DNA from: Clostridia bacterium
GTDB lineage: Bacteria; Bacillota_E; SLMV01; PUMD01
Length of the DNA stretch: 8,902 nucleotides
Assembly: GCA_007128555.1 (NCBI GenBank)
Contig: SKXF01000139.1
Location: 1-8,902, forward strand
Direction: 5' to 3'
Positions 1 through 6,182 of the stretch are shown here, piece by piece. Numbering within the stretch: the stretch's first letter is position 1; the number at the start of each line of letters is the position of its first letter. The position numbers were made by a program, and so were the translations under genes. The notes under the pieces are model-generated. The model saw only the letters and a program-made list of their open reading frames with translations. It had not been told where the DNA came from and ran no database searches.

Positions 1-1041
1 CATCTCGGCGATGATGTCCTCGTCGTCATTGATGCCCTTGCCGTCAATGGCGATGGCCGTTGTGATACCCGCCTCCAGGATCGCCTTCAGCGGCAGGATC
101 CCGTTTCTCATGTTCAGATTGCAGCCGGGATGATGGGTGATCGATACGTTCGCATCGGCCAGGAGCTCAATATCCTTCTCCGACATCCAGACGCCGTGGC
201 CGATCGTGAGATCCGGGCCGAGGAGGCCCAGGTCGGCAAGGTACCCGACGCTGGTCCTGCCGTGTGCGCGAACGACGGAATCGTTCTGGTAGGGAGTCTG
301 TACGGCGTGCATGTGGGTCCTGGCACCACATTTATCGGCTAACTCCCGCATCTTCAGAAGAAACTCTGTCGAGCACCACTGCGGGCCCATGGGTCCGAGC
401 ATGATGGGTGAGACCGACGTATGACGATCGTCCCACAGCGATAGGAAGTCCTCGTAGTAGTGTTGATGCAGCTCCCGGCGATCGGGGCAATAGAGCTCCT
501 CGGCGGCCTGCCTCAGCTCGGGCGGCAGCTCGGTGAAAAACGTCTCATCGCTGTATGTAAGCAGGTTCTGATCCTTCGCAGTGACAGAGCAAGCCCATCG
601 AATGCCCACCTGGTCGTACGCGTTGAGGGCCTTCCTGATCCCCGCCCTTCCGCTCATGTGATGAATGGTGGTGCAACCAGATCGGATGTGTTTGACGGCA
701 CACCACAAGGTATCCAGATAGGGGTCGGGCCGCGCGATGGTTGGAATGATGGTGTTCCAACGCTCGAGGTGATCGTATCCCGGACCGAGTTCGAAATAAC
801 TCAACCCACTTCCGTGTGAGTGACTGTCGATCATTCCAGGCATGACCAGGCATTCGGAGCTGCCCTCGACGGGAGCGTCGGGAAAGCGTCTTGCCAGAGC
901 GTCATAGGTGCCCACGGATGCCACCGTACCATCGGAGTGGATTGCGACGGCCCCGCCTGGGATCACGCCGTCACGGCCGGCCGATGGATCAACGAGTACA
1001 TAGCCTCCGCGGACCAGTCGGCTGATACGTTCGTCTGACAC
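1..1041 (-). CDS. Amidohydrolase, AtzA/SsnA/cytosine-deaminase-like (3' end beyond window)
   Basis: A metal-dependent hydrolase of the amidohydrolase superfamily, in the branch that deaminates or dechlorinates N-heterocycles such as purines, pyrimidines and triazines. It is predicted to be cytoplasmic. The frame is open for 347 codons from a GTG at 1041 to the window edge, so about 80-120 C-terminal residues are missing. An N-terminal beta region (residues 1-65) leads into the barrel. Visible metal-site motifs are HSH (H74, H76) after PGMID, H245 in THMHAVQT, H282 in IGHGVW, and D333 in AIDG. The HHPGCNLNMRNGI stretch (303-315) matches the family's C/H-P-x-x-N-x-x-x-x-x-G-I block. The GTG start is supported by AAGGAGG at 1049-1055, seven bases upstream. 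Q248 occupies the position usually held by Glu in the H-x-x-E motif, so the substrate may be unusual. It is divergent from the DUF885 gene. Family membership is secure; the substrate is unknown. Confidence 0.88.
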   Translation of the reverse strand, partial: MSDERISRLVRGGYVLVDPSAGRDGVIPGGAVAIHSDGTVASVGTYDALARRFPDAPVEGSSECLVMPGMIDSHSHGSGLSYFELGPGYDHLERWNTIIPTIARPDPYLDTLWCAVKHIRSGCTTIHHMSGRAGIRKALNAYDQVGIRWACSVTAKDQNLLTYSDETFFTELPPELRQAAEELYCPDRRELHQHYYEDFLSLWDDRHTSVSPIMLGPMGPQWCSTEFLLKMRELADKCGARTHMHAVQTPYQNDSVVRAHGRTSVGYLADLGLLGPDLTIGHGVWMSEKDIELLADANVSITHHPGCNLNMRNGILPLKAILEAGITTAIAIDGKGINDDEDIIAEM

Positions 1042-1048
1042 GTTTTAA

Positions 1049-1055
1049 CCTCCTT
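1049..1055 (-). promoter_or_regulatory. Strong ribosome binding site deciding the GTG start of the amidohydrolase
   Basis: The minus strand reads TAAGGAGGTTAAAACGTG, an almost perfect anti-Shine-Dalgarno match seven bases before GTG. This fixes GTG at 1041 as the start even though no ATG is nearby. Confidence 0.8.
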
Positions 1056-1288
1056 ATGGACTGGATGAAGGGTCGTTGGCTGAAGGCACACCGACGTCAT
1101 CTGCAGATCCCGTTCAGAGTTCGGTGAAATCAAACGCCCTATACGTCAGGTGCGGTGGGTAACCTTTTGGAACACCCTCCGGATCCTGTCCTGTATGTGT
1201 TCTCGGCAAGGTCCCGTGATCCTGCCCCACTCTGACGTTGTGTACGGCCCGAGACGTATTTTCCTGGTCCATCCGCCAACCCGCTATG

Positions 1289-1444
1289 CATCTCTTCAGA
1301 CGTCACTGGAAACTGATTCGATCCAACGATCCACTGGAACGGCTCAACCGGGAGGTCAAGCGCCGATCCAGGCGCTCTGGGTATCTTCGCCCGTCGTTCA
1401 GTCGGCTGGGCTTGGCCCTCCACCCGCTATCCGAGGGCAGATGA
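1289..1444 (+). pseudogene. Remnant of an IS256-family (Mutator-type) transposase, C-terminal piece
   Basis: The plus-strand frame contains HWKLIRSNDPLERLNREVK followed by RRSRRSG. This matches the C-terminal block of IS256-type transposases, whose usual form is H-W-x-x-I-x-S/T-N-P-L/I-E-R-L-N-R-E-I-K-R-R-T. The family then continues with V-G-I-F-P-N. Here the main frame gives GYLRP, but dropping one G from the GGG run at 1379-1381 gives S-G-I-F-A, which suggests a one-base frameshift. Only about 50 of roughly 400 residues remain, with no start, no upstream catalytic domain and no terminal inverted repeats that I could see. It lies in the divergent gap between the amidohydrolase and DUF885 genes and marks an old insertion. 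The homology is inferred from motif memory, but the motif is distinctive. Confidence 0.72.
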
Positions 1445-1488
1445 CCACTAAAGCGCTCCTGCACCTTGCAGATCCTACATCACCTGGC

Positions 1489-1516
1489 GAGACATGTTCC
1501 AGTTCTGTGGTAAGAT
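1489..1516 (+). promoter_or_regulatory. Possible promoter of the DUF885 gene
   Basis: GAGACA at 1489-1494 (four of six matches to the -35 consensus) is followed after 16 bases by TAAGAT at 1511-1516 (four of six). TGG immediately before the hexamer gives an extended -10. It lies 52 bases before the ATG at 1569. This is a weak match found by eye, and a different promoter is possible. Confidence 0.3.
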
Positions 1517-1568
1517 AAAGGGAGCGTAACGATAGCAGACGTCTGACAAATGAGAAGAGGGATGCCAG

Positions 1569-3203
1569 ATGCAGACGACAGAAAAAGAACTGAGAAGACG
1601 GTACAGGCAGTTTGATGCTGAGTGTGCAAGGGTGGAAAACCGAGTTCAGGCGAACCGTGAGTACGAACCGTTTCTGTTTGTGCCAACTCCGAAAGCCAAG
1701 CAGGAAGTACTCGACACACTGGCCAACTTGATGGACCGAGCCAGGGAGCTTCCAACGCCAGACCCCGTGTTTGCACTCCTACGGGATCACTTCCAGGAGT
1801 TCATCAAGGGACAGGTCTCTACATTGGAATCCAGTTACGACGATCCATACGCATTTATCGTGAATCTCTCTCGTTTCATCGACTTCAACACCAGGAAGGA
1901 TTCTCGCTTTGCCGAAGAACGCTCGGTGATTTTACGGCGCCGACTTCGCCAAGCTGATGCCGTTTGGGAGGCCATACATAGCACACTCCCCTCGATAAAG
2001 GCCGGTAATGTTGAGAGGCTGGCAAACGCTTGTGACCAGCTCGCAGGTTATGCGATGAGCACACAGAACCACGTGGCCAATGATTACGCTGGTCTACCAG
2101 AAGACGAGCTCGCACAACTGAGCCAGGCTTTCCACGACATAGCTGAGAAAGCCTCCGGGTGGGCCGAGGCCGCCCGGGCAGTCCAGGGCGTTCAGTCTGA
2201 TGACAGCTCTCGCCCCAGCGTCGAACGCTATCGAGAGATCCTCGCCGAGGAGCGGGGCGTGGATCTTGACGTGATTGTCGAATGGCATGAGGATGAAGTG
2301 AACAAGACCAGGCGAGAAATGCTGGAGATTGCCGCCAGCCTGGATTTAGGCAATGAGCCTAACCCGACTGACGTACAGGGTGTGGTCGAGGTTCTGAACA
2401 AGTATGCGGGACCTGCCGATACAGCCGAGGAGATGTTTGCCCGTTGTACCGACTACCTCGCTCGTGCTCGTGAAGGTACGAAGGGCTACGTGAACTTGCC
2501 AGACGAGATATGTCGCGTGGTACCCATGGAGGAGTACGGTCGGGCACAGAACCCATGGGGAGGCTACAGGGGAGGCGATCCCCGAAGGCATCCCCTGCTC
2601 GGTTTGATGGTTCTGAATCCTGATAATGTTGAAGCGATCACAGACGGATGGATCAAGATCAACGCTGTGCATGAGGCGTATCCAGGGCATCACGTGCAGT
2701 TTGTACGGGCGGCCTCCGACCCTCTTCCTGAAACGGTCAAACTGGGGGCACGTGCCACACCGCTGATCGAGGGAACGTGTGTGCGCACGGAGCGCGTCTT
2801 CGAGTTCGTCTTTCCCGAGGATCAATTCTACCCGTTGATGGTCGCTTACCGGCGACATCACACCTCTGTGCGTATCAAGGTTGATCTGTACCTCTTCTAC
2901 TACCAGCGACCGATCGAGGATGCGGTTCAACTGTACATGGACGAGTTGGGCTTCAGCAGGCGGTCGGCACGAGGTCAGGTTCTGGCCCAGGAGCTGTGGC
3001 CAGGCTACTTCACCTGCTACTACTACGGTCTGAAGCGAGTCCTCGAACTCCAGGAGGCGTTTGGTTATGATGACAAATCCTTTACTGAGATTCTCTTCTC
3101 GGTAGGACGCATCAGTCTCAAGAGCTTCGAGGGGTTCCTCAACTTGAGCCAGGCCGACCAGAAACGATATCTCACTCACTTCGGCAGCCTGCTGGAGTAC
3201 TAG
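1569..3203 (+). CDS. DUF885 family protein, putative zinc metallopeptidase
   Basis: A 544-residue protein of the DUF885 family, whose solved members have a zincin-like fold and are thought to be metallopeptidases. Their physiological substrates are mostly unknown. The diagnostic motif NAVHEAYPGHHVQF is present, with H368, E369, H374 and H375. It is followed by LIEG with E401, the probable further metal ligand. The family usually reads EGWALYAE here, while this protein reads EGTCVRTE. Other family features are the Y-Y-Y-GLKRVLELQEAFG segment near 475-493 and a long helical N-terminal half (1-300) rich in charged residues. I see no signal peptide or membrane segment, so it is probably cytoplasmic. 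The ATG at 1569 has AGAGGG about seven bases upstream. An out-of-frame ATG at 1562 is not used. It is a single gene, divergent from the amidohydrolase and convergent with the ytfJ operon, ending at an intrinsic terminator. A peptide-degradation role is inferred from the family only. Confidence 0.88.
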   Translation: MQTTEKELRRRYRQFDAECARVENRVQANREYEPFLFVPTPKAKQEVLDTLANLMDRARELPTPDPVFALLRDHFQEFIKGQVSTLESSYDDPYAFIVNLSRFIDFNTRKDSRFAEERSVILRRRLRQADAVWEAIHSTLPSIKAGNVERLANACDQLAGYAMSTQNHVANDYAGLPEDELAQLSQAFHDIAEKASGWAEAARAVQGVQSDDSSRPSVERYREILAEERGVDLDVIVEWHEDEVNKTRREMLEIAASLDLGNEPNPTDVQGVVEVLNKYAGPADTAEEMFARCTDYLARAREGTKGYVNLPDEICRVVPMEEYGRAQNPWGGYRGGDPRRHPLLGLMVLNPDNVEAITDGWIKINAVHEAYPGHHVQFVRAASDPLPETVKLGARATPLIEGTCVRTERVFEFVFPEDQFYPLMVAYRRHHTSVRIKVDLYLFYYQRPIEDAVQLYMDELGFSRRSARGQVLAQELWPGYFTCYYYGLKRVLELQEAFGYDDKSFTEILFSVGRISLKSFEGFLNLSQADQKRYLTHFGSLLEY

Positions 3204-3226
3204 GGGTAGTGGGATTAATCAGCCAG

Positions 3227-3259
3227 GCCTGGGCCCGACGACAACGGCCCAGGCTTTCT
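3227..3259 (+). terminator. Intrinsic terminator after the DUF885 gene
   Basis: A perfect nine-base-pair stem (GCCTGGGCC at 3227-3235 with GGCCCAGGC at 3246-3254) encloses a ten-base loop and is followed directly by TTTCT. It starts 23 bases after the DUF885 stop. On the minus strand the stem is not followed by a T run, so it should not act on the converging ytfJ operon. Confidence 0.85.
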
Positions 3260-3260
3260 G

Positions 3261-3885
3261 TATTACCTGGGGTTTTGGCCTCAGGATTCCAGCCATCCCC
3301 CTCCAGCATGCCCCCCGGACAGGTGAGCCCGTTCCCGGCGGTAGGATCTTCTCAACATGAACAGGGCTTCTCCCGTGATAGAGGAAATCGCCCGGGATGC
3401 GATGAAGAGCATCGCAAGAACGATGTTCCAGGGCTCCGGACCTGGCTCCAGAGGAGAATGCCATGCCAGGGGATGACGAACAGGGCATTGGATAGCTGCG
3501 CTGAGCGGCAAATCTTGAGATCCGCGAAAGGTCACCGCGCCTCCGGCCCCTCCCTTCCGACAGCTCCATCTCCTCCAGGCAGTCAGAGCCCTTTCCGCCT
3601 GCCTTCATCGTCGGGTAGCCGCTGACCTGTGATGGCCTGTTCACACACCTGGATCCACACCTCCACGTCCCGTCGCGCAGGCAGGGAAGGCCACGCATCT
3701 GTGGTCCCACGATGAGGAAAGACGGCTCATTAGTCTCCGGGTGAGGAGATGGCATCGCATACAAGAGATCGACCCTGAGATGGAGAACGTGGCCCGGATC
3801 TGCATCAGAACCCTGCAAGTGACCGTCATCTTGCGGTTTCCAACGGCTGATCACGTGGGGCAATGCGGTTGCTGGCCCCGGGTCT
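3261..3885. other. Gene-poor stretch between converging genes
   Basis: About 625 bases with no convincing gene. Open frames exist on both strands, but their translations are rich in Ser, Arg, Pro and Cys, lack recognisable domains and have no good ribosome site. Two weak items are noted separately: a 39-codon ORF at 3357-3476 and a plus-strand open stretch from about 3636 to 3923 with a Myb/SANT-like look. On the minus strand, just after the ytfJ-like stop, GGGGC and GCCCC could form a five-pair stem (3858-3880), but no T run follows. This may be the decayed end of the conserved block; in many spore formers dacB and spmAB follow ytfJ. Confidence 0.55.
3357..3476 (+). CDS. Possible small ORF, 39 codons, unknown
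   Basis: An ATG at 3357 opens 39 codons to TGA, with a modest AGGA about nine bases upstream. The first half contains PVIEEIARDAMKSIARTMF, which could form an amphipathic helix, followed by a Gly/Ser/Arg tail. It lies alone downstream of the DUF885 terminator with no visible promoter. I do not recognise it. In a high-GC sequence an ORF of this length often arises by chance, so it is listed only as a candidate. Confidence 0.12.
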   Translation: MNRASPVIEEIARDAMKSIARTMFQGSGPGSRGECHARG

Positions 3886-4314
3886 TCAGGCCTGAACCGA
3901 GGACGAGTCGTCGGCCTGGGTGAACAGGCCCTTGATCTCCTCGGCCACCTCGGGGACGATCTGCAGGAGTTTCAGGTAGGGATTGTCCTCATTCACAGGA
4001 AGCAGGTGGACCGACTCATCATCGACGATCAAAAAAGCTACCGGTTGCAGTGAAACAGCGGCACCGCTTCCTCCACCGAAATCAGCCTCCCCCTGCTTAT
4101 TCTGCTTCTGCTGACCCTGCTGGTTCTGGCCCCCGCCGCCAATATCCATATTCCCTCCAGCCACGGCAAAGCCAAAGGTAACGCGTGATATGGGAATGAT
4201 CAGCATGCCATCGGGGGTTTCCAGTGGGTCTCCGATGACCGTGTTGACATCAATCATACTGTTGATGCTTTCGAGCGTGGTGGTGAAGAGCGACTGGATC
4301 GGATGCTCGGCCAT
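3886..4314 (-). CDS. ytfJ: GerW/YtfJ-family sporulation protein
   Basis: A 142-residue protein of the Spore_YtfJ (GerW) family, expressed during sporulation in Bacillus and linked to proper spore germination. Its biochemical role is not settled. The family core is clear: MIDVNTVIGDPLETPDGMLIIPISRVTFGFAVAG (20-53), then a glycine-rich loop, then FGGGSGAAVSLQPVAFLIV (79-97) and VHLLPV (102-107). A Gln/Asn/Lys-rich stretch (63-74) interrupts the two glycine blocks and is longer and more polar than I expect. The C-terminal tail (112-142) is helical and acidic. I chose the ATG at 4314 because AGGAGGA at 4321-4327 lies seven bases upstream; a TTG one codon earlier would be only four bases away. It is the last gene of the operon. 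Its ribosome site overlaps the stop of the DUF2953 gene, so translation is probably coupled. Identification is firm. Confidence 0.9.
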   Translation of the reverse strand: MAEHPIQSLFTTTLESINSMIDVNTVIGDPLETPDGMLIIPISRVTFGFAVAGGNMDIGGGGQNQQGQQKQNKQGEADFGGGSGAAVSLQPVAFLIVDDESVHLLPVNEDNPYLKLLQIVPEVAEEIKGLFTQADDSSSVQA

Positions 4315-4325
4315 CAATCTTCCTC

Positions 4326-4838
4326 CTAGCCCTTTGAGTAACTGAGTATAACTTTGCCGATCTGGAAATGACCTATGCAGCTGGCGGTGATTGTCATTGC
4401 ATGACCACCCCGTTCGCCCTGGACCTCAATCTGCAGCTCCTTCACCCCTGGCAGACGCGATCTCACGACGCCCCGGGCTATCTCTGCGAAGGCGGTTCTT
4501 CCAGCCATGACCAGCCAGGCCAGGGCCCCGCTGCGGCTGCCCACGATCATCAATACCGACAACCGCACATCTCGTCCAGAACGAAGCACGGCCGTGAGGC
4601 GTTCGACCATCCTCCCTCGCCCCGGGGCCCTTTCCGACCCACCGGTAAAATACGCCAGGAGCACCTGGGGCCTGGGGCCAGAACCGTGCCATCGGAGCAA
4701 GGGGAGACGACCGGCCCCCACCCTCATACCGACCCGGATCCAGACCTGTTCATCTCGACAGGTCATGCCAATATGCAATGGAAGAGGGGCGAACAGCAAG
4801 CATGCGACGACTAGAATCATCACTGCGACCATGACCAT
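4326..4838 (-). CDS. DUF2953 family protein (YtfI-like)
   Basis: About 170 residues with one N-terminal membrane segment (residues 2-22), followed by a basic, mixed beta/alpha region. DUF2953 proteins (YtfI in Bacillus) sit between scpB and ytfJ in many spore formers and are of unknown function. Position is the main evidence here: it lies exactly between scpB and the GerW gene on the same strand. The internal sequence matches only loosely, with a G-S-R-S-G-A-L-A stretch (100-107) where the family often has G-x-G-D-A-x-x-T. The protein is shorter than the roughly 220 residues of YtfI. The frame stays open upstream into scpB, but the start at 4838 (MVMVAVMILVV) begins the hydrophobic segment and follows AGGAGGGG at 4850-4857. 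An ATG at 4832 is an alternative. The stop TAG is embedded in the ytfJ ribosome site. Confidence 0.7.
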   Translation of the reverse strand: MVMVAVMILVVACLLFAPLPLHIGMTCRDEQVWIRVGMRVGAGRLPLLRWHGSGPRPQVLLAYFTGGSERAPGRGRMVERLTAVLRSGRDVRLSVLMIVGSRSGALAWLVMAGRTAFAEIARGVVRSRLPGVKELQIEVQGERGGHAMTITASCIGHFQIGKVILSYSKG

Positions 4839-4867
4839 GGGCCTATTCTCCCCTCCTGGAAATGGGG

Positions 4868-5404
4868 CTATTCGCAGCGACGATCGTCCGTCTCGGGCAG
4901 AGGAGGTAGGGATTCCAGGCTGTGCAGGCCAAACTGCTCGAGAAACCTGTCCGTCGTGCAATACATCTTCGGGCGCCCTGGCACCTCTTTCCGCCCCACA
5001 GCCCGAATCAGGCCATCATCTGCCAGCTTCCTCAACAGGTGCGAGGTGCTAACGCCCCGCACGTGATCGATCTCTGGGCGGGTGATGGGCTGGCGATACG
5101 CGATGAGGGCAAGGGTCTCCACCGCGGCTGCAGATAATTGCTCACTCCGGGGGATCAGTATCTTCTCAACGGCAGGAGCATACTCCACCCGTGTCCGCAT
5201 CTGGTACCCTCCAGCCACGGCCAGAAGCTGGACGCCGCTGCCGGGCACGTCGTATCTTTCGGCCAGGTCAGACAGGAGCGATTCAATCGTCCCTGGGTCG
5301 AGATCCAGCGCTGCAGAGAGATCCTCGAGGCTCAGGGGCCCAGGCGCTGCAAAGAGGCAAGCCTCGATCGCGCCAAGTTGTTTACGCCGGTCCGTCGGTT
5401 GCAT
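4868..5404 (-). CDS. scpB: Segregation and condensation protein B
   Basis: ScpB, the paired winged-helix subunit of the bacterial Smc-ScpAB condensin, which dimerises, binds ScpA and helps load the complex for chromosome organisation and segregation. The 178-residue length is normal. The first winged helix covers about residues 5-80 (GAIEACLFAAPGPLSLEDL). The family signature LSAAAVETLALIAYRQPITR and the following PEIDHVRGV span 90-118. The second winged helix ends with GLIRAVGRKEVPGRPKMY and FLEQFGLHSLESLPPLP. I prefer the ATG at 5404, preceded by GGAGGAG at five-base spacing. An in-frame ATG at 5428 would add eight residues but has its ribosome site too close. The reading frame begins inside scpA and overlaps it by 23 bases, which implies coupled translation. 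Identification is secure. Confidence 0.95.
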   Translation of the reverse strand: MQPTDRRKQLGAIEACLFAAPGPLSLEDLSAALDLDPGTIESLLSDLAERYDVPGSGVQLLAVAGGYQMRTRVEYAPAVEKILIPRSEQLSAAAVETLALIAYRQPITRPEIDHVRGVSTSHLLRKLADDGLIRAVGRKEVPGRPKMYCTTDRFLEQFGLHSLESLPPLPETDDRRCE

Positions 5405-6164
5405 CGTCTCCTCCACGTGCGTCGACATCTCCCTCCACCTGGGGAACGTGATAGACCATGATGGGGCCGAACCTCTCGCCCTGCGCAACCCGGACCTCGC
5501 CAGCCCGGATGAGCTCCAACAGGGCCACGAACGTGACCACGACCAGGGCCCTTCCACTGCGAAGGGGGAAGATGCGCCCGAACTCTAGCGCCCCACCGGC
5601 CTCCGCCAACTCCCTGCGAATCGCCCTGGTACATTCGGAAACCGATACCTGCTCTCGCGCTATGATCTGGACCTCCGTGACATCATCGACGAGGAGTTTT
5701 TCCAGGGCCGAGACCAGGTCCGAGAGATCTGCGCCCTCGATGTCGGCCAGGGATTCCTCCCATTCCTGGATCTCGGGCGGTAGTCGTGGAAACTGCCTCT
5801 TCATGTTCCTCGCGCGCTGGCTGAGATCCGCCGCTACCTCCTGGTAGCGGCGATACTCCATCAACTGTACGAGGAGGCGCTCCGGCTCTCCCCCGTAGTC
5901 AATGTCCTCCTCGTCTTCCCTGCCAGGCGGAACCAGAGCCTGCATCTTCTTCTTCAACAGGTCCGAGGCCACGTGGGCGAAATCCACCTGGACTCCCAGG
6001 TCCACCTCTTCTTCAGAGCACACATCGAGAAAGGGCATGATGAGGTCCAACACGCGCTGGTCCTTGAGATGCGAATCCTCATCCTCCGCATCATCGGCGA
6101 CATCGACGGCCTCCCTTAGTCTCGAAAGCATCGACTCACTCGAGCCATCATTAGAATGCGACAT
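5382..6164 (-). CDS. scpA: Segregation and condensation protein A (divergent N-terminus)
   Basis: ScpA, the kleisin that bridges the Smc heads and binds ScpB. It has 260 residues, a usual length. The middle matches the family: VDFAHVASDLLKKKMQALVPP (60-80) corresponds to the helix that normally ends in K-S-R-M-L-L-P, and EPERLLVQLMEYRRYQEVAADL (93-114) to the D-P-x-x-x-L-x-x-x-L-x-E-Y-K block. The C-terminal winged helix is clear in VVTFVALLELIRAGEV (209-224) and FGPIMV (232-237). The expected N-terminal F-E-G-P-L-D-L-L-L-x-L-I helix is not recognisable. Residues 1-32 are acidic and Ser-rich instead. No upstream room exists for a missed exon-like segment: the M50 stop is 18 bases before this ATG. 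GGGAGG sits eight bases upstream. It overlaps scpB by 23 bases. Family assignment is firm, and the N-terminal divergence is an observation. Confidence 0.9.
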   Translation of the reverse strand: MSHSNDGSSESMLSRLREAVDVADDAEDEDSHLKDQRVLDLIMPFLDVCSEEEVDLGVQVDFAHVASDLLKKKMQALVPPGREDEEDIDYGGEPERLLVQLMEYRRYQEVAADLSQRARNMKRQFPRLPPEIQEWEESLADIEGADLSDLVSALEKLLVDDVTEVQIIAREQVSVSECTRAIRRELAEAGGALEFGRIFPLRSGRALVVVTFVALLELIRAGEVRVAQGERFGPIMVYHVPQVEGDVDARGGDDATDGPA

Positions 6165-6182
6165 CTCTCTGACCTCCCTTCA

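Noticed and set aside
2346..3179. 277-codon minus-strand frame opposite the DUF885 gene
   Set aside because: The DUF885 gene on the other strand has clear family motifs throughout; this frame is its antisense shadow.
3209..3625. 138-codon plus-strand frame after the DUF885 gene
   Set aside because: It begins before the terminator stem, overlaps it, and its translation is Ser/Pro-rich without any domain; it looks noncoding.
3219..3863. 214-codon minus-strand frame covering most of the convergent gap
   Set aside because: It runs into the DUF885 terminator, has no good ribosome site, no recognisable domain and an Arg/Ser/Pro/Cys-rich composition typical of an open frame by chance in GC-rich DNA.
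3858..3880. GGGGC/GCCCC stem as a terminator of the scpAB-ytfIJ operon
   Set aside because: Only five pairs around a 13-base loop and no T run after it on the minus strand; not good enough to call.
4839..4961. N-terminal extension of the DUF2953 protein from 4961
   Set aside because: It would lie inside scpB in another frame. The hydrophobic segment with a ribosome site at 4850-4857 starts at 4838.
5405..5557. N-terminal extension of ScpB from 5557
   Set aside because: That region is the scpA winged helix read in another frame. ScpB homology begins at about the ATG at 5404.
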